This document shows, in pieces, positions 20,728-29,972 of a stretch of 64,000 nt of DNA. Position 1 is the first letter of the stretch. Every line of letters begins with the position of its first letter. Below the pieces are notes generated by a model. It did not search any database and was not told where the DNA came from. It worked only from the letters and a program-made list of their open reading frames with translations. The stretch lies in the NCBI RefSeq assembly GCF_937892565.1, contig NZ_CALAHQ010000073.1, positions 1 to 64,000 on the forward strand, read 5' to 3'. This DNA is from an uncultured Roseicyclus sp. (GTDB lineage: Bacteria > Pseudomonadota > Alphaproteobacteria > Rhodobacterales > Rhodobacteraceae). Made by a program: the position numbers and the translations under genes.

Positions 20728-20772
20728 CGGAAAACGCGCGTTTTCCGCCCGGATCGCCGCGCAAGCGGCGAT
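20728..20772. repeat. Two palindromes in the cobT-pepP gap
   Basis: A 20-nt perfect palindrome (CGGAAAACGCG and its complement) at 20728-20747 is followed by an 8-bp hairpin ATCGCCGC-GCAA-GCGGCGAT at 20753-20772. Together they fill much of the gap just after the cobT stop, on the leftward transcript. There is no T-run, so they may act in mRNA processing or factor-dependent termination. Confidence 0.6.
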
Positions 20773-20779
20773 ACCGGCC

Positions 20780-22657
20780 TCAGCTTGCCCGGCGCATCCC
20801 CATGACCCGGGCCCGCGCCCGCGGGTCGCTGTCAAACAGGCTGGCCAGTTGCTCGGTGATGGCGCCGGCCAGTTGCTCGGCATCGGTGATGGTGAGGGCG
20901 CGCTGGTAATAGCGCGTCACGTCATGGCCGATGCCGATGGCCAGCAATTCCACCGCGCGGCGCCGTTCCACCATGGCGATGACATCGCGCAGATGCTTTT
21001 CGAGGTAATTGGCCGGGTTGACGCTCAAGGTGCTGTCATCGACCGGCGCGCCGTCCGAGATCACCATCAAGATCTTGCGGGCCTCGCGTCGGTTCACCAT
21101 CCGCCGATGCGCCCATTCCAGCGCCTCGCCATCGATGTTTTCCTTCAACAGCCCCTCTTTCATCATCAGGCCCAGATTGTCGCGCACCCGCCGCCAGGGC
21201 GCATCGGCCGATTTGTAGACGATGTGGCGCAGATCGTTCAGCCGTCCGGGCTGGCCGGGGCGGCCCTTTGCCAGCCATTCCTCGCGTGCCTTGCCACCCT
21301 TCCAGGCGCGGGTGGTAAAGCCCAGGATCTCCACCTTGACGCCGCAACGTTCCAGCGTGCGCGCCAAGACATCGGCACAGATCGCCGCGATGGAGATCGG
21401 CCGCCCCCGCATCGAGCCGGAATTGTCCAGCAAAAGCGTCACCACCGTGTCGCGGAATTCGGTGTCCTTTTCGACCTTGAAGGACAGGGGCGTGGTCGGG
21501 TTGGCCACCACGCGTGCCAGACGGCCCGCATCAAGCGTGCCTTCCTCCAGATCGAACTCCCAGGCGCGGTTTTGCTGCGCCTGAAGCCGGCGCTGCAGCT
21601 TGTTGGCCAGACGGCTGACCGCGCCCTTCAGCGGTTCAAGCTGCTGATCCAGATAGGCGCGCAGACGTTCAAGTTCCTGCGCCTCGGCCAGATCTTCGGC
21701 GGCGATTTCCTCGTCATGGGCGGTGGTGAACACCGCATATCCCGGGTCAGCGTCGGAATGGGGGGGCGGGGGGGGCGGTTCCTTGGGGGCCTCGCCTTCG
21801 GGCATCTCCTGTTCGTCGGCTTCGTCCATGTCGCCCTCGTCGTCCATCTGGACCTGGGCCTGGCTCTGATCTTGCTGCTGATCCTGACTGCGTTCGGGGT
21901 TGGCCTCGGCCTCTTCTTCCTGACTGTCATCCTCACCGGTCGAATCGGGTTGGTCCTGATCGTCGCTTTCCGAGGTTTCCTCGTCTGACTGATCGTCCAT
22001 CTCGTCGGGGTCGTCGCCCAGTTGATCGCCATAGCCCAGATCGTTGATCACGCGCCGTGAAAACCGGGCAAAGGCCGCCTGATCGGTCAACACCTCACCC
22101 AGATCTTCCAGCGTGCCGCCACAGCGATCCTCGATGAAGCCGCGCCAAAGCTCCATCACATTGGCAGCCTCGGCGGGCAGGGGGCGGCCCGTGGCCAGAT
22201 GGCGGATCAGATAGCCCGCCGCCGTCGCCAGCGGCGCGTCGGCGGCATTGCGGATTTCGCCATAGCCCTTGCGGCGCGCGTCATTGGCGATCTTGGCGTC
22301 GATGTTTCCGGCCGTGCCCGGCATGGCGCGCGCGCCCACCGCCTCGCAGCGCGCGGTTTCCATCGCCTCCATCAGATCGCGCGCCATGGCGCCGGGGGGC
22401 GTGTAGCGCGCGGCCGTGCCCTGATCGTGATAGCGGTGGCGCAAGGCCAGCGCATCGGCGGTGCCGCGCGCCAGCAGCACCTCGTCGCGGGTCATGCGGC
22501 GGCTGACCTGCGGCAGGCGCACGGTATCGCCCGAGATGCCCGGTGGATCGACGGAATAGGTGACGGCCAGATCGGGATCATCGGCCAGAACGCGGGTTGC
22601 GTCGGCCAGTGCCTTTTTGAACGGATCGGCCGGGTTGTCAGTGGGGTGCTTTGCCAT
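20780..22657 (-). CDS. cobT: Aerobic cobaltochelatase subunit CobT
   Basis: CobT forms with CobS the AAA+ chaperone pair that drives cobalt insertion into hydrogenobyrinate diamide by CobN. The 625-residue protein has the expected layout: an N-terminal helical domain, a very acidic Asp/Glu/Gln-rich segment (about residues 225-300), and a C-terminal von Willebrand A domain with the metal-site motif [10 protein letters not shown]. The ATG at 22657 (MAKHPTDNP) fits the family; an earlier ATG at 22693 only adds a non-conserved extension. It lies 2.1 kb from cobS with three other genes between. Confidence 0.94.
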   Translation of the reverse strand: MAKHPTDNPADPFKKALADATRVLADDPDLAVTYSVDPPGISGDTVRLPQVSRRMTRDEVLLARGTADALALRHRYHDQGTAARYTPPGAMARDLMEAMETARCEAVGARAMPGTAGNIDAKIANDARRKGYGEIRNAADAPLATAAGYLIRHLATGRPLPAEAANVMELWRGFIEDRCGGTLEDLGEVLTDQAAFARFSRRVINDLGYGDQLGDDPDEMDDQSDEETSESDDQDQPDSTGEDDSQEEEAEANPERSQDQQQDQSQAQVQMDDEGDMDEADEQEMPEGEAPKEPPPPPPHSDADPGYAVFTTAHDEEIAAEDLAEAQELERLRAYLDQQLEPLKGAVSRLANKLQRRLQAQQNRAWEFDLEEGTLDAGRLARVVANPTTPLSFKVEKDTEFRDTVVTLLLDNSGSMRGRPISIAAICADVLARTLERCGVKVEILGFTTRAWKGGKAREEWLAKGRPGQPGRLNDLRHIVYKSADAPWRRVRDNLGLMMKEGLLKENIDGEALEWAHRRMVNRREARKILMVISDGAPVDDSTLSVNPANYLEKHLRDVIAMVERRRAVELLAIGIGHDVTRYYQRALTITDAEQLAGAITEQLASLFDSDPRARARVMGMRRAS

Positions 22658-22708
22658 GGGCGGGAATGTGGCGCGAAGGCGGGCCAAGGGCAAGGGGGGC
22701 TGCGCGCC

Positions 22709-23647
22709 TTATGCCATGAACCAATCGGGCTCGGCATTGCCGCCGCAGATCAGCACACAGACCCGTTCGCCCGCCTCGGGCCGATAGGCGCCCGAGGTCA
22801 GCGCCGCCAGCGCCACCGCAGCACCCGGCTCACCGATCAGGCGTGTCCCTTCCCAAAGCCGCCGGGCTGCGTCGAATACCGCCGCATCGGGCAGCACGAT
22901 GGCGCGGTCCACATGATCGCGCGCCACGGCATAAGACATCACGCCCAGGCGTGGGCCACCAAGCGAGCTGGCGGCAATGCCCGTGGCTTGCACGCTGATC
23001 TCGGGCCCCTCGCGCAAGGACCGTTCCAGCGTGTTGGTGCCTTCGGTCTCGACCGAGATGACCCGCACCCGGTCGCGAAACCACGCAGCCACCCCCGCGA
23101 TCAGCCCGCCGCCACCCGTGGCGACAAGGATGGTGTCGATGCCGCCCGTCTGTGCCTCGATCTCGCGCGCGACCGTGCCCTGACCGGCCAGTGTCGGAAA
23201 GGTGTCGTAGGGATGGACCGAAAGCGCGCCGGTCTTTGCGGCATGATCGGCATAGGCGGCCATGCAGGCCTCGACCGGGCCGTCGGTCAAGATCACCTTG
23301 CCGCCAAACAGCCGCATCCGGCGGAGTTTTTCTTCCTTGGCGATGACCTTGGGCACAAAGATGACGGAGGCGTGGCCCAAGCTGGTGGCGGCATGTGCCA
23401 CCGCTGCGCCGTGATTGCCGCCCGACGCCGCAACCACGCCCGCGGCGGGCACATCTGCGCCCAGCATCGTGTTGAAGGCGCCGCGCACCTTGAACGACCC
23501 CGTCACTTGCGTGTGTTCCAGCTTGAAGATCACCGGATGATCAAGCCCCAGCGCCGCCCCTTCGATCCGCACAATGGGGGTGTCACGAACCCAGCCCTGG
23601 ATGCGGGCGGCGGCGGCAGTGATGTCTTGGGGCGTCGGAAATGTCAT
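22709..23647 (-). CDS. PLP-dependent threonine/serine dehydratase
   Basis: A fold-type II PLP enzyme of the threonine dehydratase/serine racemase group, 312 residues. The lysine that binds PLP is in TGSFKVRGAFN, the asparagine loop is ASGGNHGAAVA and the phosphate-binding glycines are ATGGGGLIAG. There is no C-terminal regulatory ACT domain, so it resembles catabolic or racemase-like members rather than the biosynthetic IlvA. It deaminates threonine or serine by family knowledge; the true substrate is not shown. It sits between cobT and the nuclease gene. Confidence 0.85.
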   Translation of the reverse strand: MTFPTPQDITAAAARIQGWVRDTPIVRIEGAALGLDHPVIFKLEHTQVTGSFKVRGAFNTMLGADVPAAGVVAASGGNHGAAVAHAATSLGHASVIFVPKVIAKEEKLRRMRLFGGKVILTDGPVEACMAAYADHAAKTGALSVHPYDTFPTLAGQGTVAREIEAQTGGIDTILVATGGGGLIAGVAAWFRDRVRVISVETEGTNTLERSLREGPEISVQATGIAASSLGGPRLGVMSYAVARDHVDRAIVLPDAAVFDAARRLWEGTRLIGEPGAAVALAALTSGAYRPEAGERVCVLICGGNAEPDWFMA

Positions 23648-23701
23648 GGCGCAACGATGCACCGGGCCGGGGGGCGCGGTCAATCGCCGTCGGCGTGCCC
23701 G

Positions 23702-24151
23702 TCAACGCAGCCTTGCGCACCAATCAGGCCGTCGCCCGCCCTGATACGGCAGCGCCAGCCCTTCGGCGATCAGCCGTGCGCCCACATCGCGCCCATCCAC
23801 CGACAGTTGCACCAGCCGCCGGTCGTAGCGGTCCCAGCGGCCAAGTTGCGCGTCGATCTGGCCGGATGCGGCCACCAGCGCGCGCAGACGCCGTGTCGCG
23901 GCTTGCCCCGCCAAGGCTTCTTCCGCGCACCCGGGACGATGCGTTTCAGGCGTGTCAAAACCCGTCAGACGCGCCCGAAAGCGCCCTTCGCCCAGGCAAT
24001 CCAGATCGACCGTATCGCCATCGATCACGCGCACGACCGCGCAGGGGGAGCCCCCCGTCCGGGCGCTGGCCGCATCGGGCGCAAGGGCGATCAGACCCAG
24101 GCACAGCAGGGCAACAAGACCAGGGATCGGAGGGGACAGGGCGGATCGCAT
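23702..24151 (-). CDS. Secreted SNase-like nuclease
   Basis: A staphylococcal-nuclease-fold protein of about 149 residues with a signal peptide ending near APDAASA. The catalytic set is intact: DGDTVDLD (Asp), RLTGFDTPET (Arg, Asp, Thr, Glu) and RYDRRLVQL (second Arg). It would cleave DNA or RNA outside the cytoplasm. An alternative GTG start at 24172 has GGGGG close upstream; the ATG at 24151 has no clear site, so the start is undecided. A CtrA-like box lies just upstream. Confidence 0.85.
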   Translation of the reverse strand: MRSALSPPIPGLVALLCLGLIALAPDAASARTGGSPCAVVRVIDGDTVDLDCLGEGRFRARLTGFDTPETHRPGCAEEALAGQAATRRLRALVAASGQIDAQLGRWDRYDRRLVQLSVDGRDVGARLIAEGLALPYQGGRRPDWCARLR

Positions 24152-24194
24152 CCGGCCGTGATGGCGGCCCACGCGCCCCCTGTCGAGCCGAAAA

Positions 24195-24210
24195 TTAACC
24201 TTTGGTTAAC
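24195..24210 (-). promoter_or_regulatory. CtrA-type box upstream of the nuclease gene
   Basis: The sequence TTAACCTTTGGTTAAC fits the full CtrA consensus TTAA-N7-TTAAC and is also an inverted repeat (TTAACC/GGTTAA). It is 23-45 nt before the possible starts of the nuclease. CtrA is the response regulator of cell cycle and motility genes in alphaproteobacteria. Binding is an inference from the motif only. Confidence 0.5.
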
Positions 24211-24231
24211 TTTTGCAATTGCCGTCCATGA

Positions 24232-24738
24232 TCAGCGCGATGGAAGATCCGGAGCGCCGGGGTAGCTGATATCCATTCGCTCGGTTGGATGGTGAAGGGT
24301 GAAGGGAAGTGTCGCAGCCCAATCGAGGCAGCGCACGAAGGCGGCGCTAAGAGCCAGTCCTTCGGCGTCTGCGTAGGGTGAGGTCCCGTTAAAAATTGCC
24401 GCGAAGTAGGTTGTCCCAAGCGACTCCCAATAACGGCGTAATGCTGCTGCTGTGTCTAGGGCGTCCTCTATGGCCTCAGAACCGCCGATAAGCGCGACCA
24501 GGTCTTCCGAGGGGCGGGAGACTGTACCATGCCAGCCTATCCTTGTGCCGTTAGTGCTCATCATCGAGGCCACATGCGCCCCAAAAGATGAAGCGTAGTT
24601 ATTGGCGGTGGTGATCGTTAGGCAGTGGCGGGCCATCTCCGCGTGCGAACCGTCCTCGGGGAAGGCCGGAAAGCCAGCCACTTGGGCAGTCGCCTCATTT
24701 GCGAACGTGAAAGCCAAAATGCCCACAACCCTAAGCAT
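24232..24738 (-). CDS. Hypothetical secreted protein (orphan)
   Basis: I do not recognise this 168-residue protein. It has an N-terminal signal-like segment (MLRVVGILAFTFANEATA) and a mature part with two widely spaced Cys and no known motif. It starts 14 nt after the cobS stop on the same strand. Its base composition is visibly lower in G+C than the cob genes and it uses codons rare in its neighbours (for example TTA and CTA-type), which suggests transfer. Export to the periplasm is the only functional statement the sequence supports. Confidence 0.6.
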   Translation of the reverse strand: MLRVVGILAFTFANEATAQVAGFPAFPEDGSHAEMARHCLTITTANNYASSFGAHVASMMSTNGTRIGWHGTVSRPSEDLVALIGGSEAIEDALDTAAALRRYWESLGTTYFAAIFNGTSPYADAEGLALSAAFVRCLDWAATLPFTLHHPTERMDISYPGAPDLPSR

Positions 24739-24752
24739 CACCGTCGGCCCGC

Positions 24753-25739
24753 TCAGGACATCGACATGCTTACCGCACTTTCCGGCAATTCCTCGTCAAA
24801 GCAGCGCTGATAGAATTCGGCGACCGTCTGGCGCTCAAGCTCGTCGCATTTGTTGAGGAAGGACAGCCGGAAGGCGTAGCCCACATTGCGGAAGATCTCG
24901 GCGTTCTGCGCCCATGTGATCACCGTGCGCGGGCTCATCACGGTGGACAGTTCCCCATTCATGAAGGCCGTGCGCGTCAGGTCGGCCACAGTGACCATCT
25001 GGCTGACGGTGCGGCGGCCTTTTTCGGTGTTGTAATGGGGGTTCTTGGCCAGCACGATGGCGCTTTCGGCGTCATGGCTGAGGTAATTGAGCGTCGCCAC
25101 AAGGCTCCAGCGGTCCATCTGCGCCTGATTGATCTGTTGGACGCCGTGGTAAAGCCCGGTGGTGTCGCCCAGACCCACGGTATTGGCGGTGGCAAACAGG
25201 CGGAAATACCTGTGCGGCGTGATGATCTCGTTCTGGTCGAGCAGCGTCAGCTTGCCGTCATGTTCCAGCACGCGCTGGATCACGAACATCACATCGGCGC
25301 GGCCTGCGTCGTATTCATCGAACACGATGGCAACAGGATTGCGCAGCGCCCATGGCAAGATGCCTTCGTGAAATTCGGTCACCTGCATGCCGTCGCGCAG
25401 CTTGATCGCATCCTTGCCGATCAGGTCGATCCGGCTGATATGGCTGTCAAGATTGACGCGCACGGCGGGCCAGTTCAGCCGCGCGGCCACCTGTTCGATA
25501 TGGGTGGATTTGCCGGTGCCGTGATAGCCCTGGATCATGACGCGGCGGTTGTGCGAAAACCCCGCAAGGATCGCCAGCGTCGTGTCGGGGTCGAATTTGT
25601 ACGTGCTGTCGAGTTCGGGCACGCGGTCAGAGCGCTCGGCGAAGGCCTTGACCTTCATATCGGTGTCGATACCGAACACCTCGCGGACGGATATTTCCTC
25701 GGTGGGTTTCGCGTCCATGCTCAAGTTGCCGTCTGCCAT
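24753..25739 (-). CDS. cobS: Aerobic cobaltochelatase subunit CobS
   Basis: CobS is the AAA+ ATPase partner of CobT in aerobic cobalamin synthesis. The 328-residue protein has Walker [10 protein letters not shown] near residue 75, Walker [10 protein letters not shown], sensor [11 protein letters not shown] and the conserved [13 protein letters not shown] segment. The start at 25739 ([12 protein letters not shown]) matches the family; a longer frame to 25790 exists. It is downstream of the SPOR/protease-like gene and followed closely by the orphan secreted protein. Confidence 0.95.
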   Translation of the reverse strand: MADGNLSMDAKPTEEISVREVFGIDTDMKVKAFAERSDRVPELDSTYKFDPDTTLAILAGFSHNRRVMIQGYHGTGKSTHIEQVAARLNWPAVRVNLDSHISRIDLIGKDAIKLRDGMQVTEFHEGILPWALRNPVAIVFDEYDAGRADVMFVIQRVLEHDGKLTLLDQNEIITPHRYFRLFATANTVGLGDTTGLYHGVQQINQAQMDRWSLVATLNYLSHDAESAIVLAKNPHYNTEKGRRTVSQMVTVADLTRTAFMNGELSTVMSPRTVITWAQNAEIFRNVGYAFRLSFLNKCDELERQTVAEFYQRCFDEELPESAVSMSMS

Positions 25740-25851
25740 GGTGTCCTCGATCGTAGCGGGCTGTGTTTTATCGGCTCTGGCATGCAACATATCGCTGGGG
25801 CCTGCAAGGGAAAGGCTCTGGTGCCCCGGTCCTGCGCGCAGGTGCTGCCGA

Positions 25852-27654
25852 TCAGTTCCAGCAGCTGACGCTGACCGTCATTTCCGCGCCCAGCCGGGCC
25901 AGCCGCTCGGGGTTCAGCGGCTCTGTGCGCGTCGCGATGCGCGGCGTGATCCCGGCCGCGCCAAGCGGCTGTGACAAGAGATCGGCACGCAAGGCCAGCG
26001 TCACATCCCTGGGCAGGGTCCGCCCCGCGGCCATGTCGGGCAAGACCATGCCCACAACCGCCCCGGTCATGTCGAACACCGGCCCGCCCGCCTCGCTGTC
26101 GCTGGTGGCCACTGCAAGACGCTGGATCATCGGCTCGCCATGGATGCCCCGAAGATCGGCAAGGCGTCCAAACGCCATCGAAGCCGCCCCAAGCGCCCCG
26201 TCAAAGGGAAATCCCGCCACGGCGATCTCTGCGTCGACCGGGCCGGGCTGGCTGGACATTTCGGCAAAACTCAAGGGTGCCAGCGCCTGCAGCGGGCGCA
26301 ACACCGCCAGCCCCAGCGCGTCATCGAAATGGGCGATGTCGGCCTGATAGGCCATGTCGATCAAGATGCGCGCACAGGTTCCCGCCACCGCCTCGGATGT
26401 GGTGATCACATGGCCATCCGCATCGATGAAAAAGCCCGAACGCACGCGCGCGGGCGACCCCGCCGCAGAACCCGTGGCCAGATCGATCGCCCCCAGCGCA
26501 TCTTGTGGCACGGCGCCGGGATCAAGAACGCCCTCCAGCGCGCGAAAGCTGGCTTGCATCATGGGCAAGATGCGGGCGATGCGAGCATCTTGTCGGGGGG
26601 GCCAGACAAGGGCAAAACCCTTGATCGCGCCGCCGATCAGCCGTGCCTCGGTATGGCTGCGCAGCCGTTCGGATTGACCGGTCAGCACAAAGCCGTCGCC
26701 TTGGAGGTCACGCGCACCCGACGGCGGCACGAAATCGAGCGTCTCCATCATCGCATAGAGCCCCGACAAGCTGGCGCGGTCGCCCGGCTGGCTGATCAGC
26801 AAGACCTGCACGCCGCTGTCATTTTGCGGCGCAAACTGGACAAAGGGAAAGTTGTAGCCGTCAAAGCTTACCATCGCCATGGGCAAGTCGATCTCGATGC
26901 CCGCGCGCGGATCGCGCACCGGGGCCATGCCAAGGCTGTCGAGCTCGGTCCGATAGGCCCTGAGCAGGTGGTCACGCTCGGCCGTGCTCAGGATGCCGGT
27001 CGGCACAAACCCCGCGTCGCGCTGCCAGGCCCAGATCGCATCGCGGGTGGCCGGGCCAAAGGCGCCATCGATGGTGCCCTGATACTGGCCCAACCATTGC
27101 AGCGCGCCTTGCAGTTCCGCGCGCTCGGCGCGGTCCAGTCGGTTTTCGGCCTGCAGGGCCTGTTCGAGCGTCTCTTGCGGCGGCGATTGTGGCCCGGGGC
27201 TTGCGGCACCGGGCACGGAATCGGGCGCGGGGCTGGCGATCTCGGGCTTTGGGGTGATCGGGTCCGCCACCGCCCCGGGCGCTGCGGCCAGCGCCGTGCC
27301 GCCATAGGGAAAGACCCGCGCGACATAGGGGCCGGCATCGCTGAGGAAGCTGTCGCCCGGCACCAACCCGCGCGCCAGAAGGTCGCGCAACCGCGCCTCT
27401 GCCTCGCCCTGCCGATAGGGGCCGAGTGCTATGGCATAAAGCCCGGTTCGGGCGCGAAAGGCGTTCACATTGTCGAGGCGCTGCTCGATCGCGCGGGCGC
27501 GGCTTTCGGCGGCGCCAAGGGTGGGCCAGCTTTCGATCTGGATAAAAACGCCCTCTTGCGCGCGGGCCAGACCCGGCCAGACCAGCGCCAGTGCAAGCGC
27601 CAAAATCGCCACCGAAATCAGGTCGATCACACCGTCAAGCCACAGCACCCGCAT
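25852..27654 (-). CDS. Secreted SPOR/peptidoglycan-binding protein with degenerate trypsin-like domain
   Basis: A 600-residue exported protein. A signal peptide (to about residue 33) is followed by a SPOR-like domain (about 35-115; [19 protein letters not shown]), a proline-rich linker, a peptidoglycan-binding domain (about 170-235; [23 protein letters not shown]) and a C-terminal trypsin-like fold. The protease triad is lost: the His loop reads [10 protein letters not shown] (His to Glu, near residue 420) and the Ser loop reads EAGGPVF instead of NSGGP (Ser to Ala, near 520). It probably binds cell wall and protein ligands rather than cutting them. It is divergent from glyQ. Confidence 0.75.
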   Translation of the reverse strand: MRVLWLDGVIDLISVAILALALALVWPGLARAQEGVFIQIESWPTLGAAESRARAIEQRLDNVNAFRARTGLYAIALGPYRQGEAEARLRDLLARGLVPGDSFLSDAGPYVARVFPYGGTALAAAPGAVADPITPKPEIASPAPDSVPGAASPGPQSPPQETLEQALQAENRLDRAERAELQGALQWLGQYQGTIDGAFGPATRDAIWAWQRDAGFVPTGILSTAERDHLLRAYRTELDSLGMAPVRDPRAGIEIDLPMAMVSFDGYNFPFVQFAPQNDSGVQVLLISQPGDRASLSGLYAMMETLDFVPPSGARDLQGDGFVLTGQSERLRSHTEARLIGGAIKGFALVWPPRQDARIARILPMMQASFRALEGVLDPGAVPQDALGAIDLATGSAAGSPARVRSGFFIDADGHVITTSEAVAGTCARILIDMAYQADIAHFDDALGLAVLRPLQALAPLSFAEMSSQPGPVDAEIAVAGFPFDGALGAASMAFGRLADLRGIHGEPMIQRLAVATSDSEAGGPVFDMTGAVVGMVLPDMAAGRTLPRDVTLALRADLLSQPLGAAGITPRIATRTEPLNPERLARLGAEMTVSVSCWN

Positions 27655-27788
27655 CGTTCCCGCAATCCTTCATCGGCATGTCCGCACCATCCCGCAACCT
27701 GCGGGCCGCCTTGCCCCGCGCGCCATGGCGTCTTTTTGGAATGCACCGGAATTTGAAGGATTTGCAAGCGGCCTGCCGCGCGGGCGCG

Positions 27789-27817
27789 TTGACCGCAGGC
27801 TTGCGTGACACTAGGAA
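27789..27817 (+). promoter_or_regulatory. Probable promoter of the glyQ operon
   Basis: A -35 element TTGACC and a -10 element TAGGAA are separated by 17 nt, ending 39 nt before the glyQ start in the divergent gap. The -35 is good and the -10 is weak, as is common in these bacteria. Confidence 0.5.
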
Positions 27818-27856
27818 GGCCCGACCACATCCCCCCAAAGGACAGCGGACCGCGCC

Positions 27857-28792
27857 ATGCCCGACACCCCCCGGAGTTTTCAGGAAATCATCTTGCGCCT
27901 GCAAGCCTATTGGGCCGCTCAGGGCTGCGCGATCATGCAACCCTACGACATGGAGGTGGGCGCGGGCACCTTTCATCCGGCGACCACCTTGCGCTCGCTT
28001 GGGTCGCGGCCATGGGCGGCGGCCTATGTGCAGCCTTCGCGGCGGCCCACCGATGGGCGCTATGGCGAAAACCCCAACCGGTTGCAGCATTACTATCAGT
28101 ATCAGGTGCTGATCAAACCCAGCCCGCCGAACCTTCAGGCGCTCTATCTGGGCAGCCTCGAGGCCATCGGCATCGACATGGGGCTGCACGACATCCGCTT
28201 TGTCGAAGATGACTGGGAAAGCCCGACCTTGGGCGCCTGGGGTCTGGGGTGGGAGGTGTGGTGCGACGGGATGGAGGTCAGCCAGTTCACCTATTTCCAG
28301 CAGGTGGGCGGCCATGATTGCACCCCTGTTTCGGGCGAGCTGACCTATGGGCTGGAACGTCTGGCGATGTATGTGCTGGGCGTCGATCATGTGATGGACA
28401 TGCCCTTCAACGACCCCGCAGCACCCATCGCTTTGACATACGGCGACGTCTTTCGCCAGACCGAAGAAGAATATTCGCGCCACAATTTCGATGCGGCGCA
28501 CACCGACACGCTGTTGCAGCACTTCAAGGATGCCGAGGCCGAATGCCAGCGGCTGCTCGACCAGCCCGCCCAAGACCCAAAGACCGGCAGGCGGATCATC
28601 ATGGCGCACCCCGCCTATGATCAATGCATCAAGGCCAGCCACCTGTTCAACCTGCTTGACGCGCGCGGCGTGATCAGCGTGACCGAACGCCAAGCCTATA
28701 TCGGCCGCGTGCGGACGCTGGCCAAGCTTTGCGCCGACGCCTTCGTGCAGACAGAGGCGGGCGGATGGGCTGCGCCGGGGCCTGTGGCATGA
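27857..28792 (+). CDS. glyQ: Glycyl-tRNA synthetase alpha subunit
   Basis: The catalytic subunit of the bacterial tetrameric glycyl-tRNA synthetase. The 311-residue sequence carries the class II core motifs: [45 protein letters not shown] and GLERLAMY. It overlaps the following DUF6446 gene by 4 nt and is separated from glyS by two small genes, an arrangement seen in Rhodobacteraceae. Confidence 0.97.
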   Translation: MPDTPRSFQEIILRLQAYWAAQGCAIMQPYDMEVGAGTFHPATTLRSLGSRPWAAAYVQPSRRPTDGRYGENPNRLQHYYQYQVLIKPSPPNLQALYLGSLEAIGIDMGLHDIRFVEDDWESPTLGAWGLGWEVWCDGMEVSQFTYFQQVGGHDCTPVSGELTYGLERLAMYVLGVDHVMDMPFNDPAAPIALTYGDVFRQTEEEYSRHNFDAAHTDTLLQHFKDAEAECQRLLDQPAQDPKTGRRIIMAHPAYDQCIKASHLFNLLDARGVISVTERQAYIGRVRTLAKLCADAFVQTEAGGWAAPGPVA

Positions 28793-29250
28793 CATCGGGG
28801 CGGCTCATCGCCATCGCCATCGTCGCCATCACCGCCGTCTTTGCGGCCGTGCTCTGGTATGCCCAGACCCGTGCCTATTTCGAGACGCTCGATCAGGCCG
28901 ATCTGGTCGTGACCCTGCCCTCGGGCGACGTGGTGGCGCTGGCGCATGACGCCTTTCAAGGGATCGATGCAGCAAGCTCGCCCCTGCGCTTCCGGGGCTG
29001 TTTCCTGCTCGAGGGCGAGGCTTTGGCGCTTGCATCGGGGGCCATGCCCCATCCTGACCCCACACCGCTTGTCGCGCCCGACTGGTTCGGCTGTTTCGAT
29101 GCCCGCGCCATCGGCGAGGCCTTGGCCAGCGGCGAGGCCGTGGCGATCCTGTCGGTCCACGAGATCCATCGCGGCATCGACAGGGTGATCGCCGTCTATC
29201 CCGACGGGCGCGGTTTTGCATGGCACCAGTTGAACGGGACATTGGAGTAG
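28789..29250 (+). CDS. DUF6446 family membrane-anchored protein
   Basis: A 153-residue protein with one N-terminal membrane helix ([20 protein letters not shown]) and a short extracytoplasmic domain containing [17 protein letters not shown], a segment I associate with the DUF6446 family found beside glyQ in Rhodobacteraceae. The function is unknown. Start and stop codons overlap glyQ as ATGA, so translation is probably coupled. The longer frame from 28729 lies wholly inside glyQ and is not used. Confidence 0.8.
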   Translation: MTSGRLIAIAIVAITAVFAAVLWYAQTRAYFETLDQADLVVTLPSGDVVALAHDAFQGIDAASSPLRFRGCFLLEGEALALASGAMPHPDPTPLVAPDWFGCFDARAIGEALASGEAVAILSVHEIHRGIDRVIAVYPDGRGFAWHQLNGTLE

Positions 29251-29256
29251 GCGGTG

Positions 29257-29949
29257 ATGGCGGATCTGGCGGCCCAGCATGCGGCGCTTATCGCAGATCA
29301 CGACAAACTCAAGCGCCGCGCCAAGCGCAACGCGCGGGCGCAATTCGCGCGCGGCTTGCTGCAAGGGATCGTGTCGATGTTGCGCCCCGGCGACGTGGTG
29401 ATGGATTGCGGCGCCAATGTTGGCGCGGTGACCGGCCCCCTGGCCGAAACCGGCGCAACCGTGCATGCCTTTGAGCCCGACCCCTTTGCCTTTGCGCAAT
29501 TGTCCGCCCGGGTGGCGGGGATGCAAAATGTCGTGTTGCACCACGCCGCGGTCGGCGTGACGGCGGGCCGCGTCGGGCTGATGCGCGCCACCAACTTCGA
29601 GGCCAACCGCATGGCCGGATCGGTCAAATCCACCGTGATACCTGGCGGGCATAACATCGATCAGGCCGAAGCAAATTCCATCGAGGTCGAACAGATCGCG
29701 CTGCCCGACATGATCCGCGATATCGCCGCAGAGCGCGGCGAGGTCGCCTTTCTCAAGATGGATATCGAAGGCGCCGAACTGGATCTGCTTGAACATATGC
29801 AGGCCGAGGGGCTTTTCGAACTTGTCCGGTTGACGGTGGCCGAGACCCATGAAAACAAGTTTCGCGATCTGCGCCCCCGCTTCGCCGCCCTGCGCAATGC
29901 TGTGGCGGCGCATTACCCCGTGACCCGCGTCAATCTCGACTGGATCTGA
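29257..29949 (+). CDS. FkbM-family methyltransferase
   Basis: A SAM-dependent methyltransferase of the FkbM type, 230 residues. The SAM-binding motif is VMDCGANVGAVTGPLAE, followed by HAFEPDPFAF and, in the second half, FLKMDIEGAELDLLEHM, all characteristic of the family. Members often methylate hydroxyl groups of sugars or secondary metabolites; nothing here shows the substrate. GGAG lies 6-9 nt before GTG 29254 and ATG 29257, and I use the ATG. It lies inside the glyQ-glyS block. Confidence 0.85.
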   Translation: MADLAAQHAALIADHDKLKRRAKRNARAQFARGLLQGIVSMLRPGDVVMDCGANVGAVTGPLAETGATVHAFEPDPFAFAQLSARVAGMQNVVLHHAAVGVTAGRVGLMRATNFEANRMAGSVKSTVIPGGHNIDQAEANSIEVEQIALPDMIRDIAAERGEVAFLKMDIEGAELDLLEHMQAEGLFELVRLTVAETHENKFRDLRPRFAALRNAVAAHYPVTRVNLDWI

Positions 29950-29972
29950 CCGCTCTTTCAGGACGTTGCACC

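Noticed and set aside
21760..22010. Low-complexity acidic tract as a tandem repeat
   Set aside because: It is the normal Asp/Glu/Gln-rich segment of CobT, not a nucleotide repeat.
22199..24265. Plus-strand frame of nearly 690 codons opposite cobT, the dehydratase and the nuclease
   Set aside because: It spans three intact genes on the other strand, is rich in Gln/His/Arg and has no recognisable domain.
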